The position numbers were made by a program, and so were the translations under genes. Below are positions 25,195 through 34,458 of a DNA stretch of 63,086 nt, piece after piece. This stretch comes from JAGXQV01 sp964527565. GTDB lineage: Bacteria > Pseudomonadota > Gammaproteobacteria > Burkholderiales > Sulfuricellaceae. The stretch lies in the NCBI GenBank assembly GCA_964527565.1, contig CAZGOY010000018.1:1-63086 (forward strand), read 5' to 3'. Each line of letters opens with the position of its first letter. The first letter of the stretch is position 1. Below the pieces are notes generated by a model. The model saw nothing but the letters and a program-made list of their open reading frames with translations. It was not told the origin of the DNA and did not search any database.

Positions 25195-26490
25195 ATGCCG
25201 CGACAGAATCTGACCATCCTTGCCATCGATGATGATCCGGCCGACCAGGAATTGTTGCGCCGTTATCTCTCCGAAGTCATATCCTACAAAATTGACGTTT
25301 CCTGCCTGAGCGGCATGGAAGCCGATTTCGACGAACGGGTCCGCCATCCGGCGGATGTAATCTTTCTCGATTACCTGCTGGGGCGCGACAACGGCCTCGA
25401 CAAGTTGCGTTTGCTGCGTACCCTGGGCATCAAAACTCCCGTGGTCATGCTCACCGGGCAAGGCGACGAGCAACTGGTGGTGGAGCTGATGCGCGCCGGC
25501 GCCACCGATTACCTGGCCAAGGCGCGGATGTCGCTGGACACACTGGAAAGGGTGGTGCGCAACGCGCTGAAAGTGGCCGAACTGGAAAAACAGGCTGAAC
25601 TGGCCAATGAAAAACTGCGCCTGTCCGCCAAGGTGTTCGAGAACGTTCTGGAAGGCGTGATGGTGACGGACGCCAATGCCCTGATCCTGTCCGTCAACCC
25701 GGCGTTTTCCAGTATCACCGGTTACGCGCAGGAAGAAATCGTCGGTGGCAACCCTAATGTCATGCGCTCCAAATTCCATGGGGCGGATTTCTTCCGCGAA
25801 ATGTGGCGGCAACTGGCCGAAACCGGCCAGTGGCGCGGTGAAATCTGGAACAAACGCAAGAGCGGCGACGTGTTTCTCGCCTGGCAGACCATTTCAGCCG
25901 TGCGCAACAACGAGGGCCGGATTACCCATTACGTTTCCGTGCTGTTCGACATCACCGAACGCAAGCGCCACGAAGATCTGGTGCGCTACCAGGCTTATCA
26001 CGACATCCTCACCGGTTTGCCTAACCGCCAGTTGTTTCACGACCGGCTGACCCAGGCCTTGCTGCACGCGCGCCGTGAAGGCGAAATGCTGGGCGTGATG
26101 TTTCTCGATCTCGACCGCTTCAAGGAGGTCAATGATACTTTGGGGCATGATGTCGGCGATAAGCTGCTGTGCGAGGTGGCGAAACGCCTTAAAACCAGCG
26201 TCCGCAAGGGGGACACCGTGGCGCGCCTGGGCGGGGACGAATTCGTCCTGCTGCTGCCGCGCATCAAGCAGATGAACAACCTGATAGCGCTGGCGGAAAA
26301 GGTGCTGGCGTCAATGCGCGTGCATGCGGTGATCGACGGGCACGACTTCGCGCTGAGCACCAGCATCGGCGTCAGCGTGTATCCGCGCGACGGCGACAAG
26401 CCGGAAGTGCTCATCAAGCGCGCCGACGAGGCGATGTACCAGGCCAAGCAGCATGGCCGCAACAACTACCAGATGGCAAGCGGGCACTAA
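25195..26490 (+). CDS. Response-regulator diguanylate cyclase (REC-PAS-GGDEF)
   Basis: 431 residues: receiver domain (AIDDDPADQELL, phospho-Asp in VIFLDYLLGRDNG), PAS domain (residues about 130-250, VFENVLEGVMVTDA), and a GGDEF domain (DILTGLPNRQLF, LDLDRFKEVNDTLGH, RLGGDEFVLLL). The GGDEF motif is intact and an RKGD sequence five residues upstream is the RxxD product-inhibition site, so it should make c-di-GMP and be feedback inhibited. It is 3 bases after the single-domain regulator and is the only clear output of the island. Confidence 0.9.
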   Translation: MPRQNLTILAIDDDPADQELLRRYLSEVISYKIDVSCLSGMEADFDERVRHPADVIFLDYLLGRDNGLDKLRLLRTLGIKTPVVMLTGQGDEQLVVELMRAGATDYLAKARMSLDTLERVVRNALKVAELEKQAELANEKLRLSAKVFENVLEGVMVTDANALILSVNPAFSSITGYAQEEIVGGNPNVMRSKFHGADFFREMWRQLAETGQWRGEIWNKRKSGDVFLAWQTISAVRNNEGRITHYVSVLFDITERKRHEDLVRYQAYHDILTGLPNRQLFHDRLTQALLHARREGEMLGVMFLDLDRFKEVNDTLGHDVGDKLLCEVAKRLKTSVRKGDTVARLGGDEFVLLLPRIKQMNNLIALAEKVLASMRVHAVIDGHDFALSTSIGVSVYPRDGDKPEVLIKRADEAMYQAKQHGRNNYQMASGH

Positions 26491-27735
26491 GTGCAGTCTT
26501 TCGAACTTTTCATCGGCCTGCGCTACACCCGCGCCAAGCGCCGCAATCATTTCATTTCCTTCATTTCGCTGATCTCCATGCTGGGCATCGCGCTCGGCGT
26601 GTGGGCGCTGATCGTGGTGCTGTCGGTGATGAACGGCTTTCAGACAGAATTGCGCACCCGCATCCTCGGCGTGGCTTCGCATATCGAGATCAGCGGCGAG
26701 GGCAACGGCCTGGAGGGTTGGCCGCAGGTGGCGGAATTTGCCGCCCAGCATCAGGAAGTGCGCGGCGCCGCCCCCTACATCATGGCGCAAGGCCTGCTTT
26801 CCTTCGGGCAAGCGGTGCACGGCGCGATGATGCGCGGCATTCTGCCGGAACGCGAGAGCCAGGTTGCCGACATCGGCGAACACATGAAATCGGGCAGCCT
26901 GGACAAGCTCAAGCCGGGTGAATTCGGTATCGTGCTGGGCGCCGATATGGCGCGCAACCTGCGCGTTTCGCAAGGCGACAAGGTGGTGCTGATCGCGCCG
27001 CAAGGCCAGGTCACGCCTGCTGGCGTCATGCCGCGCCTGAAACAATTTACCGTGGTGGGGATTTTTGAAGTCGGCATGTTCGAATACGACAACGGCCTGG
27101 CGCTCCTGCACATGCAAGACGCCGCCACCCTTTACCGTATGGGCGAGCGGGTCAGCGGCGTGCGCCTCAAGCTCGACGATCTGTTCGCCGCGCCGCGCGT
27201 GGCGCGCGAACTAAACGCCACCTTTCCTCCGGGGATGTACGCCGGCGACTGGACGCGCGCCCACGCCAACTTTTTCCGCGCCATCCAGATCGAAAAGAAC
27301 GTGATGTTCATCATCCTGCTGCTGATCGTTGCCGTGGCGGCGTTCAACATCGTTTCCACGCTGGTCATGGCGGTCACCGACAAGCAGGCCGATATCGCCA
27401 TTCTGCGCACGCTGGGCGCCTCGCCCGGCAGCATCATGAAGATTTTCATCGTCCAGGGTGCGCTGATCGGCGTGATCGGTACGCTGATCGGCATTTCCAG
27501 CGGGGTGGTCACCGCGCTCAACATCGACGTGCTGGTACCCGCCATCGAGCGCGCCCTGGGTATCCAGTTCCTCGCCAAGGACGTGTACTACATCAGCGAC
27601 CTGCCTTCAGAGCTGCAATGGCGCGACGTGGGCATCATCGCCAGCCTGTCCTTCGTGCTGACGCTGCTGGCGACGCTCTATCCCAGTTGGCGCGCTTCCA
27701 GAACCAATCCGGCAGAGGCGCTCAGATATGAGTGA
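26491..27735 (+). CDS. lolC: Lipoprotein-releasing ABC transporter permease LolC/LolE
   Basis: 414 residues with an N-terminal helix, a large periplasmic domain and three C-terminal helices in the FtsX/MacB pattern. MQSFELFIGLRYTRAKRRN and the FISLISMLGIALGVWALIVVLSVMNGF helix are typical. It extracts lipoproteins from the inner membrane for handover to LolA. Only one LolC/E-type gene is present, so it would act as a homodimer with LolD, as in other bacteria lacking a separate LolE. The start is GTG directly after the cyclase stop. Confidence 0.92.
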   Translation: MQSFELFIGLRYTRAKRRNHFISFISLISMLGIALGVWALIVVLSVMNGFQTELRTRILGVASHIEISGEGNGLEGWPQVAEFAAQHQEVRGAAPYIMAQGLLSFGQAVHGAMMRGILPERESQVADIGEHMKSGSLDKLKPGEFGIVLGADMARNLRVSQGDKVVLIAPQGQVTPAGVMPRLKQFTVVGIFEVGMFEYDNGLALLHMQDAATLYRMGERVSGVRLKLDDLFAAPRVARELNATFPPGMYAGDWTRAHANFFRAIQIEKNVMFIILLLIVAVAAFNIVSTLVMAVTDKQADIAILRTLGASPGSIMKIFIVQGALIGVIGTLIGISSGVVTALNIDVLVPAIERALGIQFLAKDVYYISDLPSELQWRDVGIIASLSFVLTLLATLYPSWRASRTNPAEALRYE

Positions 27736-28417
27736 CAAGTTGGAAACCGTCATTTCCTGCACCAACCTGCACAAGATCTACCGCCAGGGCGAACTGGAGG
27801 TGCCGGTGCTGCTTGGCGTCTCCCTGGAAATCGCCCATGGCGAACGGGTCGCCATCGTCGGTGCCTCCGGTTCGGGTAAAAGCACGCTGCTGCACCTCCT
27901 GGGCGGGCTGGACGACGCCAGTTCCGGCGAGGTCGCCATCATGGGGCGCGATGTGCGTTCCTTAAGCCAGGTCGAACGCGGCAAGCTGCGCAACCAGTCG
28001 CTGGGTTTTATTTACCAGTTTCACCACCTGTTGCCGGAATTCAGCGCGCTGGAGAACGTCGCCATGCCGCTGCTGATCCGCCGCATGGCTAGGGAAGAGG
28101 CACAGCGGCAGGCTGCCGCCATCCTTTCTCAAGTCGGGCTGGGGCACCGCCTGAAGCACACGCCGGGCGAACTTTCCGGCGGCGAGCGCCAGCGTGCCGC
28201 CGTGGCGCGGGCGCTGGTGACCCGGCCTGCCTGCGTGCTGGCCGACGAGCCGACCGGTAATCTCGACCGCGCCACCGCGCAAGGTGTTTTCGACCTGATG
28301 CTGGAACTCAACCGGCAACTTGGCACCAGTTTCGTCATCGTCACCCACGACCTCGAACTGGCTGGAAAAACCGACCGGGTCTTGCGCTTGGTGGACGGGG
28401 TGCTGACGGACGGTTAA
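27728..28417 (+). CDS. lolD: Lipoprotein-releasing ABC transporter ATPase LolD
   Basis: A 229-residue ABC ATPase. Walker A is VGASGSGKSTLLHLLGGLD, the Q-loop lies in FIYQFHHLLPEFSALENV (the LolD/MacB hallmark), the signature is GELSGGERQRAAVARAL and Walker B VLADEPTGNLD, with the switch His in VIVTHDLEL. It powers LolC-mediated release of outer-membrane lipoproteins. It overlaps lolC by 8 bases. A REP doublet lies directly downstream and may protect or end the transcript. Confidence 0.95.
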   Translation: MSDKLETVISCTNLHKIYRQGELEVPVLLGVSLEIAHGERVAIVGASGSGKSTLLHLLGGLDDASSGEVAIMGRDVRSLSQVERGKLRNQSLGFIYQFHHLLPEFSALENVAMPLLIRRMAREEAQRQAAAILSQVGLGHRLKHTPGELSGGERQRAAVARALVTRPACVLADEPTGNLDRATAQGVFDLMLELNRQLGTSFVIVTHDLELAGKTDRVLRLVDGVLTDG

Positions 28418-28437
28418 CGTGAAAAATAGCGTCCCCC

Positions 28438-28515
28438 GTGGGAGCGGGCTTGCCCGCGAGCTTTTTGCTTGTGTGCAATGGCCGTCAAAATTTTCGGGGG
28501 CAAGCCCCCTCCCAC
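28438..28515. repeat. REP doublet (REPIN-like) with compensating stem changes
   Basis: Two REP-like units face each other between the convergent lolD and DUF2062 genes. The left unit contains GTGGGAGCGGGCTTGCCCGC; the right unit, read on the other strand, contains GTGGGAGGGGGCTTGCCCCC. Each folds alone as a hairpin around TT/AA, and the two units pair with each other. The head GTGGGAG is shared, while the stem differs by a base change matched on both sides. This resembles REP elements moved by RAYT transposases; none is in the window. Confidence 0.75.
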
Positions 28516-28546
28516 CAGGTTGGCGCATTTTCATCCATGATCGTGG

Positions 28547-29101
28547 TTAGCTTTGGCCAGCCATGCGCCGTTCCTTGCGCCGCCGCCATTGCCGTACTAC
28601 GTGCAGCCGCCACAAACCGCGCACGACAAAATAGCCGGTAACGGCAAACAGCAGGCCCAGCACAGGAACGCCAACCAGCAGCGGCATACCCAGCGCGCTG
28701 AGCCAGTCAATGAATTCTGGAATCCAGTTACGCCAATGGGTGACTTCAAACTCCCCCGCGATGCCGGGCATCACGCCCTGATACCCGAGTAGCAGGGCAC
28801 CCAGGTGATAGGCGGCGACATACAAGGGCACGAAAGTAAGCGGGTTGGTGTAGAGAGTGGTGAATACCGCCACCGGCAGGTTGACGCGGAAGAGGATGGC
28901 AAAAATCGCCGCGCTGAGCATCTGGAAGGGCGCGGGCAATAATCCGGTGAACAGGCCGACGGCGACTCCCCCCGCCACGGAGCGGCGGTGCAGATGCCAC
29001 AAATTATGGTGGCTGAGCAGCCCGCCGAACAGGCCGACGGCGCGGTTTTCCCGTATGCTTTGGTGACTGGGCAGGATTTTCCTGAAATATTTGCGCGGCA
29101 T
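28547..29101 (-). CDS. DUF2062 membrane protein
   Basis: About 184 residues starting MPRKYFRKILPSH, the usual DUF2062 N-terminus; the frame is open much further upstream, but that part is Arg/Pro-rich shadow of comEC. Hydrophobic segments lie at about residues 42-70, 90-110 and 140-162 (SVAGGVAVGLFTGLLPAPFQ, LFRVNLPVAVFTTLYTNPLT). The TNPLT motif is family-typical. The function of this inner-membrane family is unknown. It is divergent from comEC with only about 16 bases between the start codons, so the promoters must lie inside the opposite genes. Confidence 0.8.
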   Translation of the reverse strand: MPRKYFRKILPSHQSIRENRAVGLFGGLLSHHNLWHLHRRSVAGGVAVGLFTGLLPAPFQMLSAAIFAILFRVNLPVAVFTTLYTNPLTFVPLYVAAYHLGALLLGYQGVMPGIAGEFEVTHWRNWIPEFIDWLSALGMPLLVGVPVLGLLFAVTGYFVVRGLWRLHVVRQWRRRKERRMAGQS

Positions 29102-29117
29102 GGGGAGCACAAGGGGT

Positions 29118-31580
29118 ATGCAATCCGGCATCTTAGCCTTTGTCGCCGGCGTGTGGCTACTGCAACAACAGGCGCAGTTGCCTGCGCTGACGTGGTGGCT
29201 GGCCCTGCTGCCCTTGCTTCTGGCTGCCAGGTATTGCCGCCTGCCGCCGGTGCGGCGCGCATTGTCCGTCGCCGCCTGGATGGGGGCCGGGTTCCTGTGG
29301 GCCGCCTCGTTTGCCCATGTCCGCCTAGCCGATGAATTGCCGCCGCACTGGGAGGGGCGCGACATCCGGCTCACCGGCGTGGTGGCCGCGCTACCGGGTG
29401 CGGGGGAGCGCGGCCAGCGTTTCATCCTGAATGTCGAAACGGTACTGACGTCGGACGCGCGGGTGCCGCGCCGCGTTCAGTTGACCTGGTATGCCACGGG
29501 CTTCGGCGGAAAAGCCATCGCGCCCGTGCCCACGGTACATGCCGGCGAGCGCTGGCGCCTGACGGTGCGCCTGAAACGCCCGCACGGCAACGCCAATCCG
29601 CATGGCTTTGATTACGAAGCCTGGGCGCTGGAGCGCAATCTTCGGGCCGGTGGCTATGTCCGCACCGATGAAGGTAATGTCCGGCTGGCCGCACGGGTTT
29701 ACCGTCCCGCCTATCTGGTCGAGGTCGCCCGCGAAACGCTGGCGAGCCGTTTCCAGGCGGTGCTCGCCGGGCGGCCATACGCTGGGGTGCTCCAGGCGCT
29801 GGCCATCGGCGAGCAGAACGCCATCAGTCCGGCGCAGTGGCAAATATTCCAGCGTACCGGCGTTACCCATTTGATGAGCATTTCCGGCTTGCACGTCACC
29901 ATGCTGTCGGGGCTGCTGTTCGCGCTGGTTTACGGTGTCTGGCGGCGTGTTCCTGCGCTGGTCCTGCGTTTGCCGGCACGCAAGGCAGCCGCCATGGGAG
30001 GCGTATTGGCCGCACTGTGCTATGCCTGGCTCTCGGGTTTCGGCGTGCCCACGCAGCGTACCCTGTTCATGTTGGCGACGGTGGCACTGGCCCTATGGAT
30101 GGGGCGCACCGGCACGCCTTCGCGGGTGTTGTGCGCCGCGCTGCTGGTGGTTCTGCTGTTCGACCCGTGGGCTGTGTTGGCACCGGGATTCTGGCTGTCG
30201 TTTGGCGCCGTGGCGGCCATTTTTTTCGTTTCTGCCGGGCGTCTGCGCCCGGTTCACTGGCTGTATGCCTGGGGGGTTACCCAGTGGGCGGTGACGCTGG
30301 CACTGATTCCCGCCACCTTGCTGCTCTTCCAGCAAGTTTCGCTGATTTCCCCGTTGGCCAATGCGTTCGCGATTCCGGTTATCAGTCTGCTGGTCACGCC
30401 CTTGACTCTCCTCGGCGCGCTGCTGCCGTTTGATTTCGTGTTGCTGGCAGCGCACGAAATCCTGGCCTGGTGCATGGCTGCGCTGGAGGCCATGAGCCGC
30501 CTGCCCGACGCCGTGTGGCAACAGCATGCGCCGCAACCCTGGACGGTGGCGGCGGCGTTGCTGGGCATTATCTGGATGCTGTTGCCACGCGGGTTTCCAG
30601 CGCGCTGGTTGGGGCTGTGCGCCATGTTCCCGCTATTTCTGGTCTTGCCGGAAACGCCGCGCAAGGGTGAGTTATGGATCAGCGTGCTGGACGTCGGTCA
30701 AGGGTTGGCGGTGGTGGCGCAAACGCAGCGCCATGCCCTGCTGTTCGATAGCGGGCCGCGCTTTACGCAGGAAAGCGACAGCGGTAGCCGCATCGTCGCG
30801 CCTTACCTGCGTGCGGCCGGCATCAAAAAACTGGATGGATTGATCGTCAGCCATGACGATATCGACCATAGCGGCGGGGCGTTTTCCGTGATGCAGGCCA
30901 TGCCGGTCGCCTGGTTGGCCTCGCCATTGCCTGCCGGGCACGAGATTGTCGCGCAGGCGCGCCTTGCATTGCCGTGCCGGGCCGGGCAATCCTGGGAATG
31001 GGACGGCGTGCGTTTCGACATGCTGCATCCTCTCGCGGAGAGTTATCGGGACCCGCGCCTGAAGGATAACGACCGCAGTTGCGTGCTGAAAATCACCAGC
31101 CGCCACGGCAGCGTGTTGCTGCCCGCCGACATCGAACAGCGCAGTGAGCGGGAAATAGTGGCGCGCACCCCGGAAATGTTGCCATCCGACCTGCTGGTCG
31201 CGCCGCACCACGGCAGCCGCACGTCTTCCACGGCAGATTTCATCGCCCAGGTGCGTCCCTCCTTTGTGGTATTCACCGCAGGTTATCGCAATCGCTTCGG
31301 GCATCCGCGGCGGGATGTCGTCGAGCGCTATCAGGCCGCGGGGGCGGAAATGTTCCGCAGTGACCGCGATGGCGCCACGTTGTTCCGCTTCGGGCGGGAT
31401 GGCACACACGTCCGTACCTGGCGCGAAATACAGCGGCGTTATTGGCATTCCACTCTCGTTGCGGGAAATATACAAAAGTCTGCACATGACATTTACATTC
31501 CCGGAAAATCGAGCAAGAATGGCGCGTCAGGGATGACGGGCATGGGTGGGGAGACTCGGGCCTTGGTCACGAAGCGATAA
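29118..31580 (+). CDS. comEC: DNA uptake channel ComEC/Rec2
   Basis: About 820 residues. N-terminal helices and an OB-like region (DIRLTGVVAALPG) precede the multi-helix competence domain with FQRTGVTHLMSISGLHVTML, and a C-terminal metallo-beta-lactamase domain has ISVLDVGQGLAVV, VSHDDIDHSGG and LLVAPHHGSRTSS. It moves single-stranded DNA through the inner membrane during transformation; the lactamase domain is the candidate strand-degrading nuclease. The ATG at MQSGILAFVAGVWLLQQQ fits relatives. About 40 residues after RYWH look like an unconserved tail. Confidence 0.9.
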   Translation: MQSGILAFVAGVWLLQQQAQLPALTWWLALLPLLLAARYCRLPPVRRALSVAAWMGAGFLWAASFAHVRLADELPPHWEGRDIRLTGVVAALPGAGERGQRFILNVETVLTSDARVPRRVQLTWYATGFGGKAIAPVPTVHAGERWRLTVRLKRPHGNANPHGFDYEAWALERNLRAGGYVRTDEGNVRLAARVYRPAYLVEVARETLASRFQAVLAGRPYAGVLQALAIGEQNAISPAQWQIFQRTGVTHLMSISGLHVTMLSGLLFALVYGVWRRVPALVLRLPARKAAAMGGVLAALCYAWLSGFGVPTQRTLFMLATVALALWMGRTGTPSRVLCAALLVVLLFDPWAVLAPGFWLSFGAVAAIFFVSAGRLRPVHWLYAWGVTQWAVTLALIPATLLLFQQVSLISPLANAFAIPVISLLVTPLTLLGALLPFDFVLLAAHEILAWCMAALEAMSRLPDAVWQQHAPQPWTVAAALLGIIWMLLPRGFPARWLGLCAMFPLFLVLPETPRKGELWISVLDVGQGLAVVAQTQRHALLFDSGPRFTQESDSGSRIVAPYLRAAGIKKLDGLIVSHDDIDHSGGAFSVMQAMPVAWLASPLPAGHEIVAQARLALPCRAGQSWEWDGVRFDMLHPLAESYRDPRLKDNDRSCVLKITSRHGSVLLPADIEQRSEREIVARTPEMLPSDLLVAPHHGSRTSSTADFIAQVRPSFVVFTAGYRNRFGHPRRDVVERYQAAGAEMFRSDRDGATLFRFGRDGTHVRTWREIQRRYWHSTLVAGNIQKSAHDIYIPGKSSKNGASGMTGMGGETRALVTKR

Positions 31581-31598
31581 TAAAATCAGGAGCAAAGC

Positions 31599-32705
31599 AT
31601 GTTTGGAAAACAGCGGTTGAAGCAGGAACTGGTGCAAACCCTGGCACAGCTGCACCAGATGGAAGCCGAACGCGAAGCGGAACGGGCGCAGTGGGAAGGG
31701 GAGCGCAATGCCCTGCTGACGCAGATGAGTGCAGGCGATGGTAAGGATCAAATTTACGGCAATCTTTTCAAAAACCTGTTGTTGTTTGCCGGCACCATCG
31801 GCGAATCACAGAAATCGCTGGCGAAGCTGGCGACGGAGATGAAGGCGCAGCAGAGCGATTCAAACAAGACTTACGCCTTGACGGAAACCAATGTGGTGGC
31901 GGTCAACAAGATTGCCGACAATCTGAACACCATGTCGCAGAGATCCCGCGATATTGCCACCAGCGTGGAGGCATTAAGCGCGCGTGTCGGCGAGATCGGC
32001 GGTATCGTCAAGTTGATCAAGGAAATCGCCGACCAGACTAACCTGCTGGCGCTGAATGCCGCCATCGAAGCGGCGCGCGCCGGTGAACAGGGGCGCGGAT
32101 TTGCGGTGGTGGCCGATGAGGTGCGCAAGCTGGCGGAACGCACCACCAACGCCACCAGCGAAATTTCCGGGCTGGTGCAATCCATCCAGCAGGAAACCGT
32201 GCAAGCAAAAAACCAGATTGAGGTGAGTCCGCAACAGGCCGCCGCCTTCGATGCGGATGCCCGTACCGCGACCAGCAGCATGGCAGAACTGCACGCGGTT
32301 TCAGAAAAATTGCAGCACGTCATCAAGGCCAGCGCCCTGCGTACCTTTGTCGAGGTGGCCAAGGTCGATCACCTTATCTACAAATCTGAAATTTATAAGG
32401 TTTTCATGGGGCTTTCCGAGAAAAACGCCAGTGATTTTTCCAGCCATACCGCCTGCCGTCTCGGGAAATGGTACTACGAGGGCGACGGCAAAATCTTGTT
32501 TGCCGGCTTTCCCGGCTATCGCGAGATCGAGGTTCCGCATAAAGCCGTGCATGCCAACGGCATGGCAGCGGTGGAATGCTATCGTTCCGGCGATTTCCTG
32601 CGTGGTCTGGACTTGGTCACGGCGATGGAAGAGGCCAGCCGCCAGGTACTGGAAGAATTGGAAAAACTGGCTTCCAGCGGTGAGACGGGCGTGGAATTGT
32701 TTTGA
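31599..32705 (+). CDS. Soluble chemoreceptor with C-terminal zinc-binding CZB domain
   Basis: 368 residues and no membrane helix. An N-terminal coiled coil (residues about 5-45) leads to the methyl-accepting signalling tip (EIADQTNLLALNAAIEAARA, GRGFAVVADEVRKLAE). The C-terminal CZB domain has its zinc ligands: His in VDHLIYKSEIY, HTACRLGKWYYEG with the regulatory Cys, and two His in PHKAVHANGM. CZB receptors such as Helicobacter TlpD sense oxidants like hypochlorite through the zinc-Cys core, so this is likely a cytosolic redox or zinc chemoreceptor. No other chemotaxis gene is nearby. AGGAGC precedes the ATG. Confidence 0.88.
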   Translation: MFGKQRLKQELVQTLAQLHQMEAEREAERAQWEGERNALLTQMSAGDGKDQIYGNLFKNLLLFAGTIGESQKSLAKLATEMKAQQSDSNKTYALTETNVVAVNKIADNLNTMSQRSRDIATSVEALSARVGEIGGIVKLIKEIADQTNLLALNAAIEAARAGEQGRGFAVVADEVRKLAERTTNATSEISGLVQSIQQETVQAKNQIEVSPQQAAAFDADARTATSSMAELHAVSEKLQHVIKASALRTFVEVAKVDHLIYKSEIYKVFMGLSEKNASDFSSHTACRLGKWYYEGDGKILFAGFPGYREIEVPHKAVHANGMAAVECYRSGDFLRGLDLVTAMEEASRQVLEELEKLASSGETGVELF

Positions 32706-32757
32706 CCGCCAGCCGGAAGTTTTCTCATTGTAAAAAAATGGAAAATCCCGCTTTCAA

Positions 32758-32786
32758 TTGTGATAAGACGGGGTTTCGGCTAGAAT
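32758..32786 (+). promoter_or_regulatory. Candidate promoter for pyrG-kdsA-eno
   Basis: TTGTGA, a 17-base spacer and TAGAAT lie in the 115-base spacer before pyrG. Transcription would start near 32793, leaving a leader of about 28 bases. The leader is pyrimidine-rich and shows no convincing Shine-Dalgarno sequence. Confidence 0.5.
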
Positions 32787-32820
32787 AGCCCTCCGTCTCG
32801 GGCCTCAAATTTCCTCCTTC

Positions 32821-34449
32821 ATGACCAAATACGTTTTCATCACGGGCGGTGTCGTTTCCTCACTCGGCAAGGGGATAGCCGGCGCCTCCCTGGCAACCAT
32901 CCTGGAAAGTCGTGGGATCAAGTTGACCATGCTCAAGCTCGACCCCTATATCAACGTTGACCCCGGCACCATGAGTCCCTTCCAGCACGGCGAGGTGTTC
33001 GTCACCGAAGACGGTGCGGAAACCGATCTGGACCTTGGTCATTACGAGCGCTTCGTCAAGGCCAAGATGAGCAAGCGCAACAATTTCACCACCGGGCAAA
33101 TTTACGAGAGCGTCATCAAGAAGGAGCGGCGCGGCGATTATCTCGGCGGCACGGTGCAGGTGATTCCCCATATCACCGACGAAATCAAACAGTTCATCCG
33201 CCTCGGGGCGGGCGATGCCGAGGTGGCCATCGTCGAAATCGGCGGCACGGTGGGCGACATCGAGTCGCTGCCGTTCCTCGAAGCCATCCGTCAGATGGGC
33301 GTACAGCTTGGCCGTAACAACGTGTGCTACATCCACCTCACGCTGGTGCCCTACATCGCCTCCGCCGGGGAGATCAAGACCAAACCGACGCAGCACTCCG
33401 TCAAGGAGTTGCGCGAGATCGGCATCCAGCCCGACATCCTGATGTGCCGTTCCGACCGTCCCTTGCCGGAGGGCGAGCGGCGCAAGATCGCGCTGTTTAC
33501 CAATGTATCCGAAGAAGCGGTGATTTCGGCAGTCGATGTCGATTCGATCTACAAGATTCCCACTCTGTTCCATGAGCAGATGCTGGACGAGATCGTCTGC
33601 CACAAACTGGGTATCCTCGCCAAGGCTGCGGATCTTTCCGTGTGGCGCGACCTGGTCTATCGCCTGGAACACCCCGAACACACCATCGACATCGCGTTCG
33701 TCGGCAAGTACGTGGATCTCACCGAATCCTACAAATCGTTGTCCGAAGCATTGATCCACGCGGGCATCCATACGCACAGCAAGATCAATATCCATTACAT
33801 CGATTCCGAAAATATCGAAAACGATGGCGTGGCGAGCCTGGAAAACATGCATGCCATTCTGGTGCCGGGCGGCTTCGGCAAACGTGGCGTGGAGGGCAAG
33901 ATACAGGCGATACGTTATGCGCGCGAAAAGCGGATTCCCTATCTGGGTATCTGTTTAGGCATGCAGCTCGCGGTGATCGAGTACGCGCGTAACGTCGCCG
34001 ACCTGCCGGGCGCACACAGCACCGAATTTGACCCCGATACCCCTTATCCGGTAGTCGCACTCATCAGCGAGTGGCAAAACCGCGACGGCAAGACGGAAAC
34101 GCGCACGGAGCAGTCCGACCTGGGCGGCACCATGCGGCTGGGCGGGCAAGTGTGCCGCCTGGGTGAGAATACCTTGGCGCGTAAGGTCTATGGCGCGGAA
34201 AGCATCACCGAACGCCATCGCCACCGCTATGAAGTCAACAATGGCTATCTGGCGCAACTGGAGCAGGCCGGACTTTGCGTGAGCGGGAAATCGCCGAGCG
34301 AGGAATTGTGCGAAATGGTGGAATTGCCGGATCATCCCTGGTTCATCGGCTGCCAGTTTCACCCCGAATTCACCTCGACGCCGCGCGATGGGCACCCCCT
34401 GTTCAAAGCGTTCGTCGAAGCGGCGTTGCAACATGCCGGCGCGAACTGA
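32821..34449 (+). CDS. pyrG: CTP synthase
   Basis: A 542-residue cytosolic enzyme that makes CTP from UTP with ATP and glutamine. The synthase domain starts TKYVFITGGVVSSLGKGI and includes the P-loop-like region and VEIGGTVGDIESLPF. The C-terminal glutaminase domain has its nucleophilic Cys in LGICLGMQLAVIEY and the His/Glu pair in CQFHPEFTSTP. Length matches the family (about 545). It heads pyrG-kdsA-eno-ftsB, an order common in proteobacteria. Confidence 0.97.
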   Translation: MTKYVFITGGVVSSLGKGIAGASLATILESRGIKLTMLKLDPYINVDPGTMSPFQHGEVFVTEDGAETDLDLGHYERFVKAKMSKRNNFTTGQIYESVIKKERRGDYLGGTVQVIPHITDEIKQFIRLGAGDAEVAIVEIGGTVGDIESLPFLEAIRQMGVQLGRNNVCYIHLTLVPYIASAGEIKTKPTQHSVKELREIGIQPDILMCRSDRPLPEGERRKIALFTNVSEEAVISAVDVDSIYKIPTLFHEQMLDEIVCHKLGILAKAADLSVWRDLVYRLEHPEHTIDIAFVGKYVDLTESYKSLSEALIHAGIHTHSKINIHYIDSENIENDGVASLENMHAILVPGGFGKRGVEGKIQAIRYAREKRIPYLGICLGMQLAVIEYARNVADLPGAHSTEFDPDTPYPVVALISEWQNRDGKTETRTEQSDLGGTMRLGGQVCRLGENTLARKVYGAESITERHRHRYEVNNGYLAQLEQAGLCVSGKSPSEELCEMVELPDHPWFIGCQFHPEFTSTPRDGHPLFKAFVEAALQHAGAN

Positions 34450-34458
34450 GTCCATCTG

